Assembly (NCBI GenBank): GCA_965153455.1 | Contig: OZ234502.1 | Span: forward strand, 2,645,267-2,709,266 | DNA length: 64,000 nucleotides | Direction of reading: 5' to 3' | Source: Sphagnum compactum | Lineage: Eukaryota > Bryophyta > Sphagnopsida > Sphagnales | Part shown: in pieces, positions 25,626 through 37,720 of the stretch | Numbering within the stretch: position 1 is the first letter of the stretch | Layout: each line of letters opens with the position of its first letter | Translations under genes and position numbers: made by a program | Notes under the pieces: model-generated | Seen by the model: only the letters and a program-made list of their open reading frames with translations | What the model was told of the DNA's origin: nothing | Databases searched by the model: none

Positions 25626-26470
25626 ACCCCACTTTGGGCTAAGTGTGAGGGTGAAGCCCACACTCCCAAAAGTGGGAAGTTGGAGTCCTCCAGGATTCCC
25701 GAAAACTCAGAAGCAATTACAGGGGGTCAAAACACCTCGCCTTGAGGTGTTCTTTATATCAATGGAAAGGTCTTGAAGTGTAGATGTCTAAAATGGCCTC
25801 GCATTGGCCATTTGGACATCTGCAGCCCAAGTTATGGGCAAAAGAAGGGCCGGGAGTCAAATTGGCAGTTTGACTCCCGACCACTAAAAGTCAGGAATCG
25901 ACCTCTTCTCGACGTCTGCAGAAGGAGTGCGACATGGCGTTGGAAAGCTCTCGAGGAGAACTACAACTTTGGTTCAAACCTCACTCCAATCGGATGTCGC
26001 AGTCGGGAGATATGAGCTCCCAAAGTTCCGGGACTCCAACCTGGGACAGTTTCGAGACTCCTCCTTGGGAGTCCCGAGAAAAAGAGCCATTTGGATGTAG
26101 CCTCGGCGGAGAGCTGCAAAGTATACTATATAGGGGAAGGTGGTGGCTTCCCCCGAGTCCGGGCTGTGGTGAGTCAAGTGTGTCCAAGTGCCCGTGGCTT
26201 GTTCCAACACCCAAGGGTGTTCCCGAATGTGAACTAACCCTTTTGTGGTTGGTTTTGGATGCAGATTCGAGTGAGATAATACTTGTCCCTCTTCCTAGTC
26301 TAATCCTGGGACTTCTAGCACGCCCCTCTACCCCCTTTTAGTGCTGGAAGTCGGGAGCGGCCCTCAAGTCCCAACTTTCCGCAACTCAACATACTTAGAC
26401 CCTCAAGTGGGTCTAACAAGGGACTTAGGAGCGCGTCAGAATCATTCGTGGGCATTAAACCCATGTTGTG
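25619..26470. other. GC-richer insertion, possible solo LTR
   Basis: This block stands out from its AT-rich surroundings. It follows the pseudogene directly and starts near TGTTGCAACCCC. It contains an imperfect hairpin at 25628-25676, a perfect 11-bp stem with a 7-base loop at 25851-25879 (stem CGGGAGTCAAA), and a TATA-like CTATATAGGGG at about 26124-26135. The open frame 25934-26341 has no recognised motif. Base composition, a promoter-like TATA and non-coding content fit a solo LTR, but I could not define a TG...CA boundary pair with a 5-bp duplication. Confidence 0.35.
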
Positions 26471-27592
26471 ATCGACCCATGTTGTGACCGCCCCATGTGT
26501 GTGACTTAATGTCTACACATGACAACATCTACATACCTTTAGGACACACATAAGAAGTTTGATAAGGAATTAACCTTCCCAACAAGCAAGATGGTGGTTT
26601 TGAAGGAAAAATAAAAGGCATCAAATGTTCAATTCAACCTAACAACTCAAGACATACATCCTCCTCCTTACCATTGTTCAACCAACGCAACATGTGACAA
26701 TTTGCATCAAGTGATTTGGCACATTACACAAAGTTTGCAACATGTTGAAGAAGACAAACAAGCTTGTCACAAGATTGTAAACATCATTATTGTTGATATT
26801 CATGTTTCAACAAATGAAGAAGAAGATGTGTACCCCAACAACTTGTAGCACACATAATCAAAACAAAAAAATCAACACATTGAAGAAAAACAAGGTCTAC
26901 AACAACATGCGTGTTGAAAAACCTCACCTAGATATGTAAAAAATGACTAGTAACAAAAAATCAAGGTTCATATCCAACAATTTTCAATTTGTAGCAAAAA
27001 GAACAAAACATTCTAACCAAAAAAATCACCTATAGCAAAAGATGTCACCTATTGCAAAAAAAATCAAGGTTGGTCAATGAACTTCAATATGTCGAAAACA
27101 AATGAAACATTATAATAAAAAATTCACCTCCAACAAAAAAAATTAAGGTCAATCTCCTACAAGCTTTAATTTCAAGCCAAAAGAAAAAGAAGGAGAAGAA
27201 AAAATGAAGAAGGAATAAGAGTTGTGAGAAGAACGAGAGGAATGGGAGAAATAGAGAATAATTAAGAAGACCAAAAAACAACAAAGACAGAGAAAAATGA
27301 GAAGAATGGGTGGAAAAAAAAAAAAAGATCAAGTAGCAACGGAGATGGAAGAAAAAAATACTATAAAATTATCACGGCACATATGTGTGGACAACAAAGA
27401 TGTACATTGCATGAGAAGAGGATGGCAAGTGTCCCAATATGGCCACTATGACACAAAAAATTGCACAACCTAACTTCTAATTCATGATGACAAGGCATCA
27501 AGTTAAATCACTTTAGTCATTAGTGTTAATGTTAGTTATTCTTAGGGATTTTAACACTAACCATACTAACTCCAAGAGTGAACATACCTTTA

Positions 27593-29520
27593 TCCACATT
27601 TTTACATAATGTTGTAATACCTTAACTTTGACACATGTTTGTTGAATAATTAATTAATTCTCATATTCTCATTTGGACAAATAAATTATTCTTGAAAGTT
27701 CAATATTTTATTTCACAAGAATTTTTTATTTGAATTTTGGGGGGAAAATTTCAACATTTCTTAAAATAAAATAATTAGTGTTAAACTTGTCAAACATAAC
27801 ATGATAATATAGTTTGATTTCTTTTGTCATGAAAACTTTTGGTCATTGTAAAAATCACGTATTTTCTAACCCATCACATTTTATAATCAATCAATCTTTG
27901 CGACATCATCCTAACAAGAACTCTCATTATTTCTTAAGTAGTAAAAAAAGATTCACCTTAATTGACAAGGTCGGTTCCTATTATTTCATTTGCAGTGAAT
28001 TGTCGCAATGTTACGTTGCTTACATTCAAGGCTCCACATGCAATACAAATACAATATGGAGACTATGATCATGATAGGAACATACATATATAAATGTAAT
28101 AGAACCAAAAATTGGTAATTTAAATGATCATTGTAGTAGTGCCAAGGTTAAGTTCATACAATCCAAGTTGTCATAATGCCTAAAACACACTTAATAAAAT
28201 ATCAAAACTTGAGTATCTTGTAAAGATATTGTTGAAAGTACCAAAAAGACCTTAATACTAAGGGTTTCAACCTTTAAGATGCATGCAACACATTTAACCA
28301 AAACAAATGCATTGGCAATCTTGATATATATGTCTACCGAAATCGAGTCTTTACCAACGTTTTGACTGGATCAATGAACTAGGTTTTTTTCTCTGAAAGT
28401 TTCTTTGGGTATTGAGACTTCCTATAGTTCTATAAAATTTTGCTAGAACTGAAACTAAAACTAGATTGTGCAACTTAAGTTCTTGTTGGAATTAGGATTA
28501 GATCAAAATGGGGGCTATTCTCATGGATGACATCCATAACTTACCACAATATTGGTCATTAAACATATACTAAGATTTTTGTAGTCAATTATGAAAATAA
28601 GATATTTCATAGACTTCAGGTATAAAATGTTCATGAATAAAATTCATCCATAAGCATCCATTTTCATACATGAACATTCACTTTCATCCACAAATGGATG
28701 AATCATTTTCTTCATCATCCACAATGAAGTTTACTCGATTTTTCAACAAGTAGTTAAGAAGCTGCACTTGACAGTTTACCATTCCAATTCCTAACGGGCA
28801 GGAAGGTTGAATTACTGATTTGATTATGGTCAGATACTTCGCAGTGTTAGTTCCCATTGTTCTTGCCGGTCTAGCACTCGGCAACCGTATCGTTGACACT
28901 GAACTAGAGAAGACAACCAAAAGGGGAGAAAAACCATCTTTGCATCAAAAATGCAAAAATGTTATCTACATCACACTACTTGTAGTCTTTGGAGCAAGTC
29001 ATTTTTCTAACTAGGAGGAACAACACAGTCAAGCCAAATCTTTACTGCAAGAAGGATCAAATACCGTCAATGGAAATCTGAATTGCAGAAAACTCCATGG
29101 GTCTCAAAGGTCAAGCTATCCCTGTTTTGCAAGCATTTTGGCTACACCCAACAGCATTAGATTTCAAAGTTGAAAGAACTTGTTGCCAGTGTTCAAGCCT
29201 CTCTTAAAGCATTTAGGGCCTGGAAGCGGGAGGTAAGTGAAAAACAGTTGCAGTTCTGCTCTTGTGGTCAGTAAAGTAAGTTGCTAGGCAATTCAGCCTA
29301 GGAAACCACACTTTCAAACACCATATTGATTCAAATTCAGCCTAGGAAACCACACTTTCAAACACCATATTGATTCACAACCACAAGCTGTTCACTTCTA
29401 ACAGTCATCTCAATGAAGAATGTTGACGAGACATCTCAGAAGTGGAGAATTGTTTTTGCTCAGTCTTTGACAGCAATAAACCAAAATTGTTGATTTCCAC
29501 TGCCCCATTCCTCATACTGT
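27593..29520. other. AT-rich intergenic, then 3' flank of the metal ATPase
   Basis: No gene recognised. The open frames 27814-28068 and 28684-29014 lack motifs. A 44-bp tandem duplication occurs at 29291-29378. Confidence 0.5.
29291..29378 (+). repeat. 44-bp direct tandem duplication
   Basis: Two adjacent, nearly identical copies of a 44-bp unit beginning ATTCAGCCTAGGAAACCACA at 29291 and 29335. The copies are so similar that the event looks recent. It lies 3' of the metal-ATPase gene. Confidence 0.93.
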
Positions 29521-29772
29521 AACCTAGACAGAGAGTGCAGCATGCAATACATGCACTCTTATGGTTGTGATGCAACCATCACAGTGATGGTCATGCCTTA
29601 CAGCAGGACAGCAACCAACACATAGCCCTGCAGCTCTGCCCAAGAAATCCATAGATTTCAGTCCTGGCAGTAGTAATATCCTTGAGGTACAATGCAGCAT
29701 GCTTCCAAGAATGTGCACAGATTAGCAGGCCTTTAACAAGTTGGAAGAGAGCACAGACTGACCTCAATCTAT

Positions 29773-32700
29773 TTATGCAGAAGGTGCACAAGACTTGCAA
29801 CTTGATTGGTCTGCACAGCACATGAGGCCACCAGCTTGAGATGCTGTCAATGAGGTCAAGGATTGAGCCCCAAAGGAAGAGCTTGAACTTGAACTTCCAC
29901 TACTGGCAGGAGTTTCAATACCCTTTGGCTTTTCACATAAGGCTCTGGCTGAGCAAGGAACTGCCTTGCATTTGTTCACACATGGCTCATGTGGTATGGC
30001 AGAGACAGATGTCATTTCAAGCCCATCACAGACTGCACCTGAATTAGAATTGTTGCATGTCGCTTGCAGACAACAATTTGTACCTGCTTCTAGACTAGTG
30101 ACAGATTTGTTTGCATGCAGATTGTTCTCCTTTGAACTATTTCCTGCACAGCATTTTGCAGCTGCCCCACAACAAGAGAGATTGGAATTGGCAGGAGTTT
30201 TGCCACAGCCCTGGATGGAACAGGGTTCCACATCAGTCTTCAACCCTATGGCGTTGTCTGATCCACCCAAGCTATGAACTTGTGGATTGGTGCATCCGGA
30301 TGAGCAAGCTGGTAAGCACGATTCCTCCATATGGTGGCCAGATGTATTGCCTCTCTCGCTCGAGCAAGTCTCTTTCACCCTCCGTCTGATTCCCTTCCCA
30401 AACACAGATTTCTCACAACAAGCAGCAACTGAACCTTCCTGCTCAGGGCCATTTGCAGCATGTAAGCCATCCAGCGAACAGGGAGCATGATACCCAACCT
30501 GCCCCTGAAGATCTTTTGAGTTGCAAGATGATGCAGTGACACAAACTGCACTCCTAGCCACTGTAGAGGAGCAACTTCTGGTTCCCTTTGCATTGATCTC
30601 TAACCCTAATTTCACACAGCATCCAGCCTCAGAGGCACTCATTTCCTCCTGTTGATGACTTTGGTGGCCATGCCGATGTACTTTTACTCTCGGAGTAAGT
30701 GTAATTTGCTCACTCCTAGCACTAGAACAACAAGGTGCAGAAGTGTGCTTACTTTCCACAGTAGTCTTGTGACAACAAGAAGCCTGTGTCTCATCTTCAT
30801 GCTTCTTTGGATGATGGTGGTGGTGGTGATGGTGATGGTGGTGATGATGAAACCAGGGAAACTTTCCTGTGTGACTGTGTGGGACCACAGGGGTTTCTTC
30901 ACACACTTCATCTAACTCACCCTCCAAACATTTGGTATCTTCTCCACTTCTTAAACAGCAAGCAAGACCAGATCTTGAATGCAGATGCTTCTTTGACACC
31001 ATCTTCTGTTTTGAGCAGCAATGAGGAGTCTTCTTTCTCTCTTTCAATAGTCGCATGCTGTTGAAAATCACTACCAGACATGTTCCAACGTCTGCCACAA
31101 CTGCTGCCCAAAGGGTTGCATACCCTGCTGCTGCAACTGCAATAATTGTCAACTTTGTAACAAACGAAAGAGTCACATTCTGCCCAATCTTCCAGCGGCA
31201 GTTCTGCCCCAGCTGTACTGCAAGTGCCAATTTTCTGAGATCGTTTGTCATAAGTGCTACATCAGCTGTTTCCATTGCAACTGCTGATCCTGCCACCCCC
31301 ATGGCAATCCCAACATCGGCAGCAGCCAATGCAGGTCCATCATTTATGCCATCACCTACCATTGCCGTGACACCAGTTGCCTTCAAGTTTCTCACAATAT
31401 GGACCTTATCTTCTGGCAGCAACTGTGAATGGACCTCAATATCACCAAGCTGAAAAAATGAATCCAATGACACATATCATGAGGCAGTGTATAGGAAAAA
31501 AATTAGAAAAGAGTGATTTACCTGATAATTACTGCCAAAACGACGTTTCAATTCCATCAGAGTGTGGTAGGACTTCACAAAATCTGGACAAATCAAAAAG
31601 CATAACTTACCTTCTTATGTGCATGTTCAGCAGTAGCAGAACTGTCACCAGTCAGCATGGCCACTCGAATTCCAAGTTTCTGTCAAGCAGAACAAGTATT
31701 CCATGCACAGTCATCATCATAAAAAGTTCTCAATCTGTTCTTTGTCCCACATCTGTTATATGATAAAGTAATAAGAAGTTTGAATTGGAGAACATCCATC
31801 AGTAAACCAGAAGATCTCTCATCTCAACCAGGTTGGACATTGAATTGGTCATGAAGGGAAGATTGTGGAGGAAGGACAACCTGCAGGTCTTTTACTGCTT
31901 CTACTGCTTCCAATCGCAGCTGGTCACCAACACTGTAGATTCCAACTGCAATCTTGTCCACACCAATCCAGCCAACCATTGCTCCCTCACTATTCCACAT
32001 CTCCACCAACCCTGAAACAACAGGACCACAAAATGTGCAGGACAAACAAAGATCGATTCAAGCAATGAGGATAGCATCACTAATAACATTTCTATATGAT
32101 TCTCAAAAAAGGATAATCACTGCCAAAGATCACTGCTAGAGAGGATCAAATCCTCCCTTCAAAAAGATATGCTATTGATTTCTTTACATGATTCTGCTCA
32201 ATACCACCTAGACATCCATATTGCAGCATTTTCTTCCCAGATGCATGTATGATAAAACTATCCAAGTGCTGTCAGATCACATGTCAGGGTAATGAAACTT
32301 TTCTTCATGATAGTCTCTCAACTAATTATTACCTATGTCCCATCCAAGCCGGGCAGCCATACGTGCATTTCCAATGTGGATGGTGTGCCCATTGACTATC
32401 CCTGAAACTCCTTCGCCTACAATAAGTTCAAACTCAGTTACATCATCTGAAGGTTCCACCCCATGAAGACGAGCATAGTTCACCAAAGCTGCTGCCAAAG
32501 GGTGACTTGCTTGATTCTCAACACTTGCAACCCTGACAAGCAAAAGAAATAGCATGGATCATGAGTACTTTTACCACCAGTCTTGTGAGCCAAACCACAT
32601 AAGCACTAGTAGGAGAACAAGTTGTTCACATTCAACAAATCATGACAGTACAAGTGAGGAAGAAGTAGGGAAAACATTTTTTCTTCTTGTGACTGCCTGC

Positions 32701-35700
32701 CAACAGGCAAACCAATCCCTGCTTCAAGATATTCGTGGAAATTATTTGATACTCCTTGCAATGACAAGGCCAATTCAAGTGATATTCACATCAGTGTCAA
32801 ACACATGTACAAGATTGCAGAAGAATCTGCACACTAACACTTTTAAAGGTAACTGCTCTGTCAGTTCCCAGCAAAACCAAAACAACCATGACATGAACTT
32901 AAGGGCATCACTGACAAACTGTCAGACCATCACCTTCACAACATAAAGTAAAGATGCATACCAGTACAAAATTTGCTGAACACTGCAATTGGCATCAACT
33001 GACACTATGTCCAACACACGGAACTGCCCTTCAGACAAGGTGCCAGTCTTATCCAGAGCCACCACCTTCAGTTTACCCAGAACCTCCAAATAGCTTCCAC
33101 CTTTTATTAGTAGCCCTAATCGGGCAGCCTGCGCAATACCACATGTGACAACCACTGGAGTGGAGATCACCAATGCGCAAGGGCATGCCACTATCAGCAA
33201 AACCAGAGCTAGGTAAATCCAATGCCGATGATTGTGCACTCCTGCTGCCCAGGGGATCACTCCTATTGCGAGGGCAGCTAGAACGATAGCTGAAACAAAA
33301 GACACAATCCAATGTCAAAATCAGATCCAGAGATGGGGTATGTGAATCAGGTCAAGAATTGTAGAGCATTTCGGAAAGCATGAGATACTAGGAGCACTGA
33401 TTCAACATACCAGGTGTGTAATACTTTGCTATCTTCTCCACAAGCATCTCTGTGCTTGAGCGTTGATTTTGTGCTTCCTCAACAAGCCTCACCATCCTTG
33501 ACACAGCTGAATCTTCTGAAAGAGCTGTGGTGCTTACCGTCATGAACCCTGTGAATAAAATTGCCTTAGCACTGTTCAACATTTCTGCAGCAAGGATCTC
33601 CCTTGCTACCACACCACAAAAACCACCACCACCACCTTTCCTACAGATTTCTGAAGGTCAACAGCAAATGTCATTGTACAAAACAACTCTTAAAGCTGTT
33701 TGATTTACATTGCTGGAAGCTGGAAAAAAATATAGAGTGTTCCTTTTACAGGGCCCCCGTGCCTGGTACAATTCTGGAATGCACACCTGACATGTTCAAT
33801 GTTCCTGCCCATACTGTTGCTCCCACCTCCTTCTCTACTGGCATAGATTCACCAGTTACACTGCTCTCATCCACTGAACTTTTCCCTGAGACAACTTCTC
33901 CATCAATAGGAATTATCTCTCCAGCCTTTACAGCAAGTAAGCTTCCAACCTTCACATCCTCCACACGCACTCTACAACCACCCTCTGAAAGAACAGCAGT
34001 CTGGGGAGCAAGGTCCACTACAGAAGCTAATGCAGCCCGAGCCTGCCAAATAACAGGTGAAATTGCATGAAGACACTCTGATACTCCTTGATCTGGATTT
34101 TTAGCTGACTTTTCATTTCAGCAGGCAATCCATATTCTTCTTCATGATACATATGGCACTCATATACTTCTTCAGAAGCCTTACAATAGATCTTAAGGCT
34201 GGCAAAAAGAAAGACCTAATCAAAAAATTATTCTAGTCTGTGTGGCCTTCCATAGACCTGATACTGACCTTATCACCAGATCTTGACTCTAGCCAATCTG
34301 CCAAGGTGAACAGAAAAACAATTGATCCAGCCTCCAGATAGTCTCCCAATCCAATTGCACCACCCACTGCATACCTTATGAAGGAATCAGTTTCTTGAGC
34401 AGTTTAGCAAGGCTACTCACAAATTTTTTAGAAGAACACTCAAGAGCAAATGCAGGAACACAACACCTGGAACACATAAATTTCCCTCTAAACTTAACTG
34501 GTTCAAAGAGGAGCAGCTTTTAGAAAATAAGCAGATTCAAACTAGCCTAATACAGTTTACAAGCAGATATTAAACTTGCCTGCAATTAACATAAGGATGT
34601 TGATGTCTAGGACATATCTTCGTAAACTGGCCACACCCCTTACAATTAGGGGTGGAATCCCAACAGCAACAGATCCAATAGCCACCCAACGCAGAGGGTG
34701 CCAGAGGTACTGAAAGAAGGCCAAAGCTAGAAGTACACCAGAAGCAATGGTCCATGGGCTGGGCCATTTTCGACCAGCTTTCCATTCACCTCTATGGTGA
34801 ATACTGGCATCCAGGTTTGCTTCATTCAAAACTTTCACTGTCCACAAAGGGACCCATGGGATTTGTCAACACCCTTCCCAGCATTTGATTGAACTATATA
34901 CTAGAATATTCTCATGAAATGAAAACAACTAGGTTGAGATGTCCATAACACATAACAATTCATATCAAGTGCTGAATGTCAGTTGAGATTTCCATTTTCT
35001 GAAATGCTACCATACTGCCTCATAGAAGATGTGTTACCATTCAACCAAAGCTGTACTCCCTCCTCTACCATCATATGCAGCAAATTCATGAATTGTTAAA
35101 CCATTGATAAACTTGCCTTCAAGTATAGTAATCACCAGATAATGAAGGCATCACATACCTAGTTGCCCATCTGTGACCCATAACTTGTCATGAAGCACAG
35201 TCACAGTTTTGGCAGTAACATTTACTGATACTTCTTCAACACCAGGTATAGGCTCCAACATCCTCTTGATCAAGATAACCTCACTTGGACAGCAGATTCC
35301 CATCACATCAAAGGTCGTCTTGCCTAATCCAGACCCTTTGAAATTTTCAGGGACGGTCACCTTCACCATGTCTTCCTGAACTACATTCCTTCCAATGCTC
35401 AGGGATGGCAAAAATGTATGATCCCCGTCCAGCTGCAGCTTCACGCCTTTGACAATGTCTGGGCCATCTATTGTCAGGACATTATCTGTTTGAGGTAAGC
35501 TCTCATAACCCTTCCTCCTTGGACTTTCATAACTGAACAGGTCAACAAACTGCCTGGGTTGCTGTTGCAGTTTACCAAGTGGTTTTCCAACTTTCACCAG
35601 ACGACCATGTTCAATGAAACCTGATATGCCACCTCCAGTCCCCTCTGCATGGCTCAACAAAAAAGAGCCATCATTAAGAGGAACAAGACAATCAAAATGA

Positions 35701-36496
35701 TCACCATGTGCAATCTGGTCATGAGCACAACCATCCATATGGTCATGACCAGATTCTTCGTGTGATGAAACAAGGTTGCAGATCCCTGTCAAATCTCGGA
35801 ACATTGGCAATGTGCACCCTGCTTCCTCCATGCACTGCAGACCATTTACAAAACAAATTGATTTATTTGTGTTACTCTTCGACAATCTTGGACTCTGCAA
35901 TCTACACTTACAGACCTTCTGCATAGAAAGGATCATCAAAGATAAACACTAAAATCAAATCCAAGTCATATATCACTGACCCAAATGACCTTCAGATAAC
36001 ATTGGACTGGCATATCAGGATGCGTGTTGGCAATCGAGAGACATCATGTAAAAGGAACCAGCACATAAATGATAGAACCAACCAAGTACTGATCTAGAAA
36101 CAAACTCTGGTGTAGTCTAGTCCTAACATTCATTCCCAGGCAAAAAATTGCTGGTCCAAAAAATTGAACTAGCTTGATGCAGATGCAAGAATAAGATCTA
36201 AGATAAGAATAGGAACCTCAAACAGTTTACAACAGCCTGAAAATTTTGCTGACCTGCTCAAGCAGAACATCTTCAATGATCTCGCCATGGTGCACATGTG
36301 CATGCACATGGCCCGACTCCTGAAGGCAGCATGTGTCGGATGTGGGGTCCCATGTCTGCTGATGGTCTGTGAAGCACAGCTGTACCTCATCTGTGACCAT
36401 GGTAGAGAACTTTGGTGGCAATGAGACATATGCAAAACGTCCATTCTCCAACACCAGGAAGTGATCCCCCTCGCTATGGTTCTGCATGCCGTCCAT
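29773..36496 (-). CDS. P1B-type Zn/Cd-transporting ATPase (HMA2/HMA4-like), 11 exons, 1357 aa
   Basis: Heavy-metal ATPase that pumps Zn2+/Cd2+ across the plasma or vacuolar membrane. Exons in coding order: 36254-36496, 35159-35834, 34580-34837, 34269-34366, 33787-34042, 33411-33548, 32962-33289, 32333-32532, 31881-32011, 31611-31679, 29773-31449; all phases join. Motifs: HMA domain with GICCPSE (260-266, Zn/Cd-type), actuator TGES (from 488), CPC in membrane helix 6 (592-594), DKTGT with phosphorylated Asp 636, HP (676-677), TGDSS (from 786), GDGIND (831-836). Residues after about 937 form a roughly 420-aa cytosolic tail with ten Cys-Cys pairs and 13 consecutive His (1000-1012), typical of HMA2/4 metal-binding tails. 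The first 253 residues are an extra His/Cys-rich domain absent from Arabidopsis HMA2/4. The start ATG at 36496 is preceded by an in-frame TAG. The intron after exon 3 has a GC donor. No break is seen. Confidence 0.95.
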
Positions 36497-37157
36497 TCCA
36501 AAGCTTGACTACAACCCTGATGATGCACTCACTCAGTACCTGACTCCTTCAAATGTTATCTGAAACAACATGCAATGTCATGATCTGGAAGCATTCCTCG
36601 CTATATCTTATCTGGAACTACTCCCTTCTTGATACCAAAGTCTCAAAACAATCTGCCGCTGACATGCTACTCCTCATATTCGACCGACTCACACATTACA
36701 GAACCAAAAGAAAACGCAAGAAAACACCGAAAGAAAAACTAACAGTGAAATTTTGTTGTAAGTAATCCTCCTTCACAAAGAAACCAAATTCTCTCAATAA
36801 TCACACAACAGCAATGTCAACAAAATTACTTACTATTCGCACAAACGTAGTGGACTCTCTCCTCTATCTCGCACCAACTCAATAATCACATAACAGCAAT
36901 GTCAACAAAATTACTTACTACTCGCACAAACCTAGTGGACTCTCTCCTCTATCTCGCACCAACTCTATCTCATCAAACCCTAAGTCACACACGCACCCCG
37001 TGAAAAGCAAAAACACTTAGTACGTTCACTGTACTGTCATACAAACCCGCCAACGCCGCAACATCCATGCAAGAAAAGAAAATGTGATGAAATTCCGCGA
37101 ATTTGAAGCAACAACAAGAACGAGGACAAACAAGAGTAAAAGAAAAAAAAGAGACAG

Positions 37158-37196
<39 letters not shown>

Positions 37197-37720
37197 ACAA
37201 AGAGAGACAGATGAAAAGAGAGAAAAGACTTGTTCCGTTTCCGAGAATGAAAATGAACAGTACGAACTACAAACCGTGCATTTCTTGATGACGTGTGGCG
37301 ACAAAACTGGCGTGTCCGGCATGGCGTGTGCGAACGAACTTGGAAGAAGCGTGGGACCGGCCTGGGGGGTGGTGGGGGCCAGAAGTAAAGCAGAAAGAAA
37401 GCTGTCAAAGGAAAGAGAAAAACTGTCAGAATTGTCGGAACTCAATTATAGTCAAATCGTATTACAAACGAAAAGAGATCTGATAAGAACGACACAACAA
37501 CGATAAACAAACAACGAGAAGCAGAAGACGAACTACAAGGAAGAGATCTGGATATCCTTGAGCACGCACACGAGATCCTTGACAGGAGAAAAAAGGTACC
37601 ACCAGTGTGTGAGAGAGAGGGAAAGAAAGAGAGGAGGTACGTTGGCCTTGCTCGATCAGAGCAAGAAGAGCGTTTTTAGGGCATAATAATTAGGGTTTTC
37701 AGTTTGTACCCAATATTGAA
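36497..37720 (-). promoter_or_regulatory. 5' leader/promoter region of the metal ATPase
   Basis: Sequence upstream of the ATPase start codon (transcription runs leftward). It contains an 85-bp tandem duplication (36795-36964), a (GA)n run at about 37159-37190 (CT-rich on the gene's strand, as common in plant leaders) and GA-rich sequence at 37608-37640. The minus-strand open frames 36985-37445 are compositionally biased and show no family motif. Promoter function is inferred from position only. Confidence 0.4.
36795..36964 (+). repeat. 85-bp tandem duplication 5' of the metal ATPase
   Basis: Copy 1 at 36795-36879 and copy 2 at 36880-36964 differ at about three positions. Each contains CAATGTCAACAAAATTACTT and GTGGACTCTCTCCTCTATCT. 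They lie about 300-470 bp upstream of the ATPase start codon, so any regulatory site inside is doubled. Confidence 0.93.

Larger units (their letters stand above)
24390..27592. mobile_element. Decayed PIF/Harbinger-like element, about 3.2 kb
   Basis: Imperfect inverted repeats bound this segment. The left end (24392 on) starts AAGGTGCATTCACACTTGTA. The right end, read on the minus strand from about 27590, starts AAGGTATGTTCACTCTTGGA. Similarity continues for about 30 bases with a few gaps. The left 15 bases equal the right terminus of the MITE at 6.1 kb. Inside lies a broken Myb/trihelix reading frame (25299-25625), the type of DNA-binding protein that PIF/Harbinger elements encode beside their transposase. 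No transposase remnant was recognised. A 3-bp target duplication is not clear. A GC-richer block (25619-26470) sits in the middle. The class assignment is inference. Confidence 0.5.

Noticed and set aside
25934-26341. 135-aa plus-strand frame in the GC-rich block
   Set aside because: Three overlapping frames are open on both strands because of GC content, with no recognised domain.
27084-27332. Phe/Leu/Ser-rich minus-strand frame resembling a membrane protein
   Set aside because: Complement of an A/G-rich low-complexity tract; no upstream gene features.
30652-31064. Plus-strand open frames across the ATPase His/Cys tail
   Set aside because: Shadows of the minus-strand ATPase exon; the poly-His codons read as Asp/Gly/Val-rich text on the other strand.
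36985-37445. Minus-strand frames of up to 139 aa upstream of the metal ATPase
   Set aside because: Driven by the (GA)n run and Ser/Phe-rich composition; they end before the ATPase and show no motif or convincing start.
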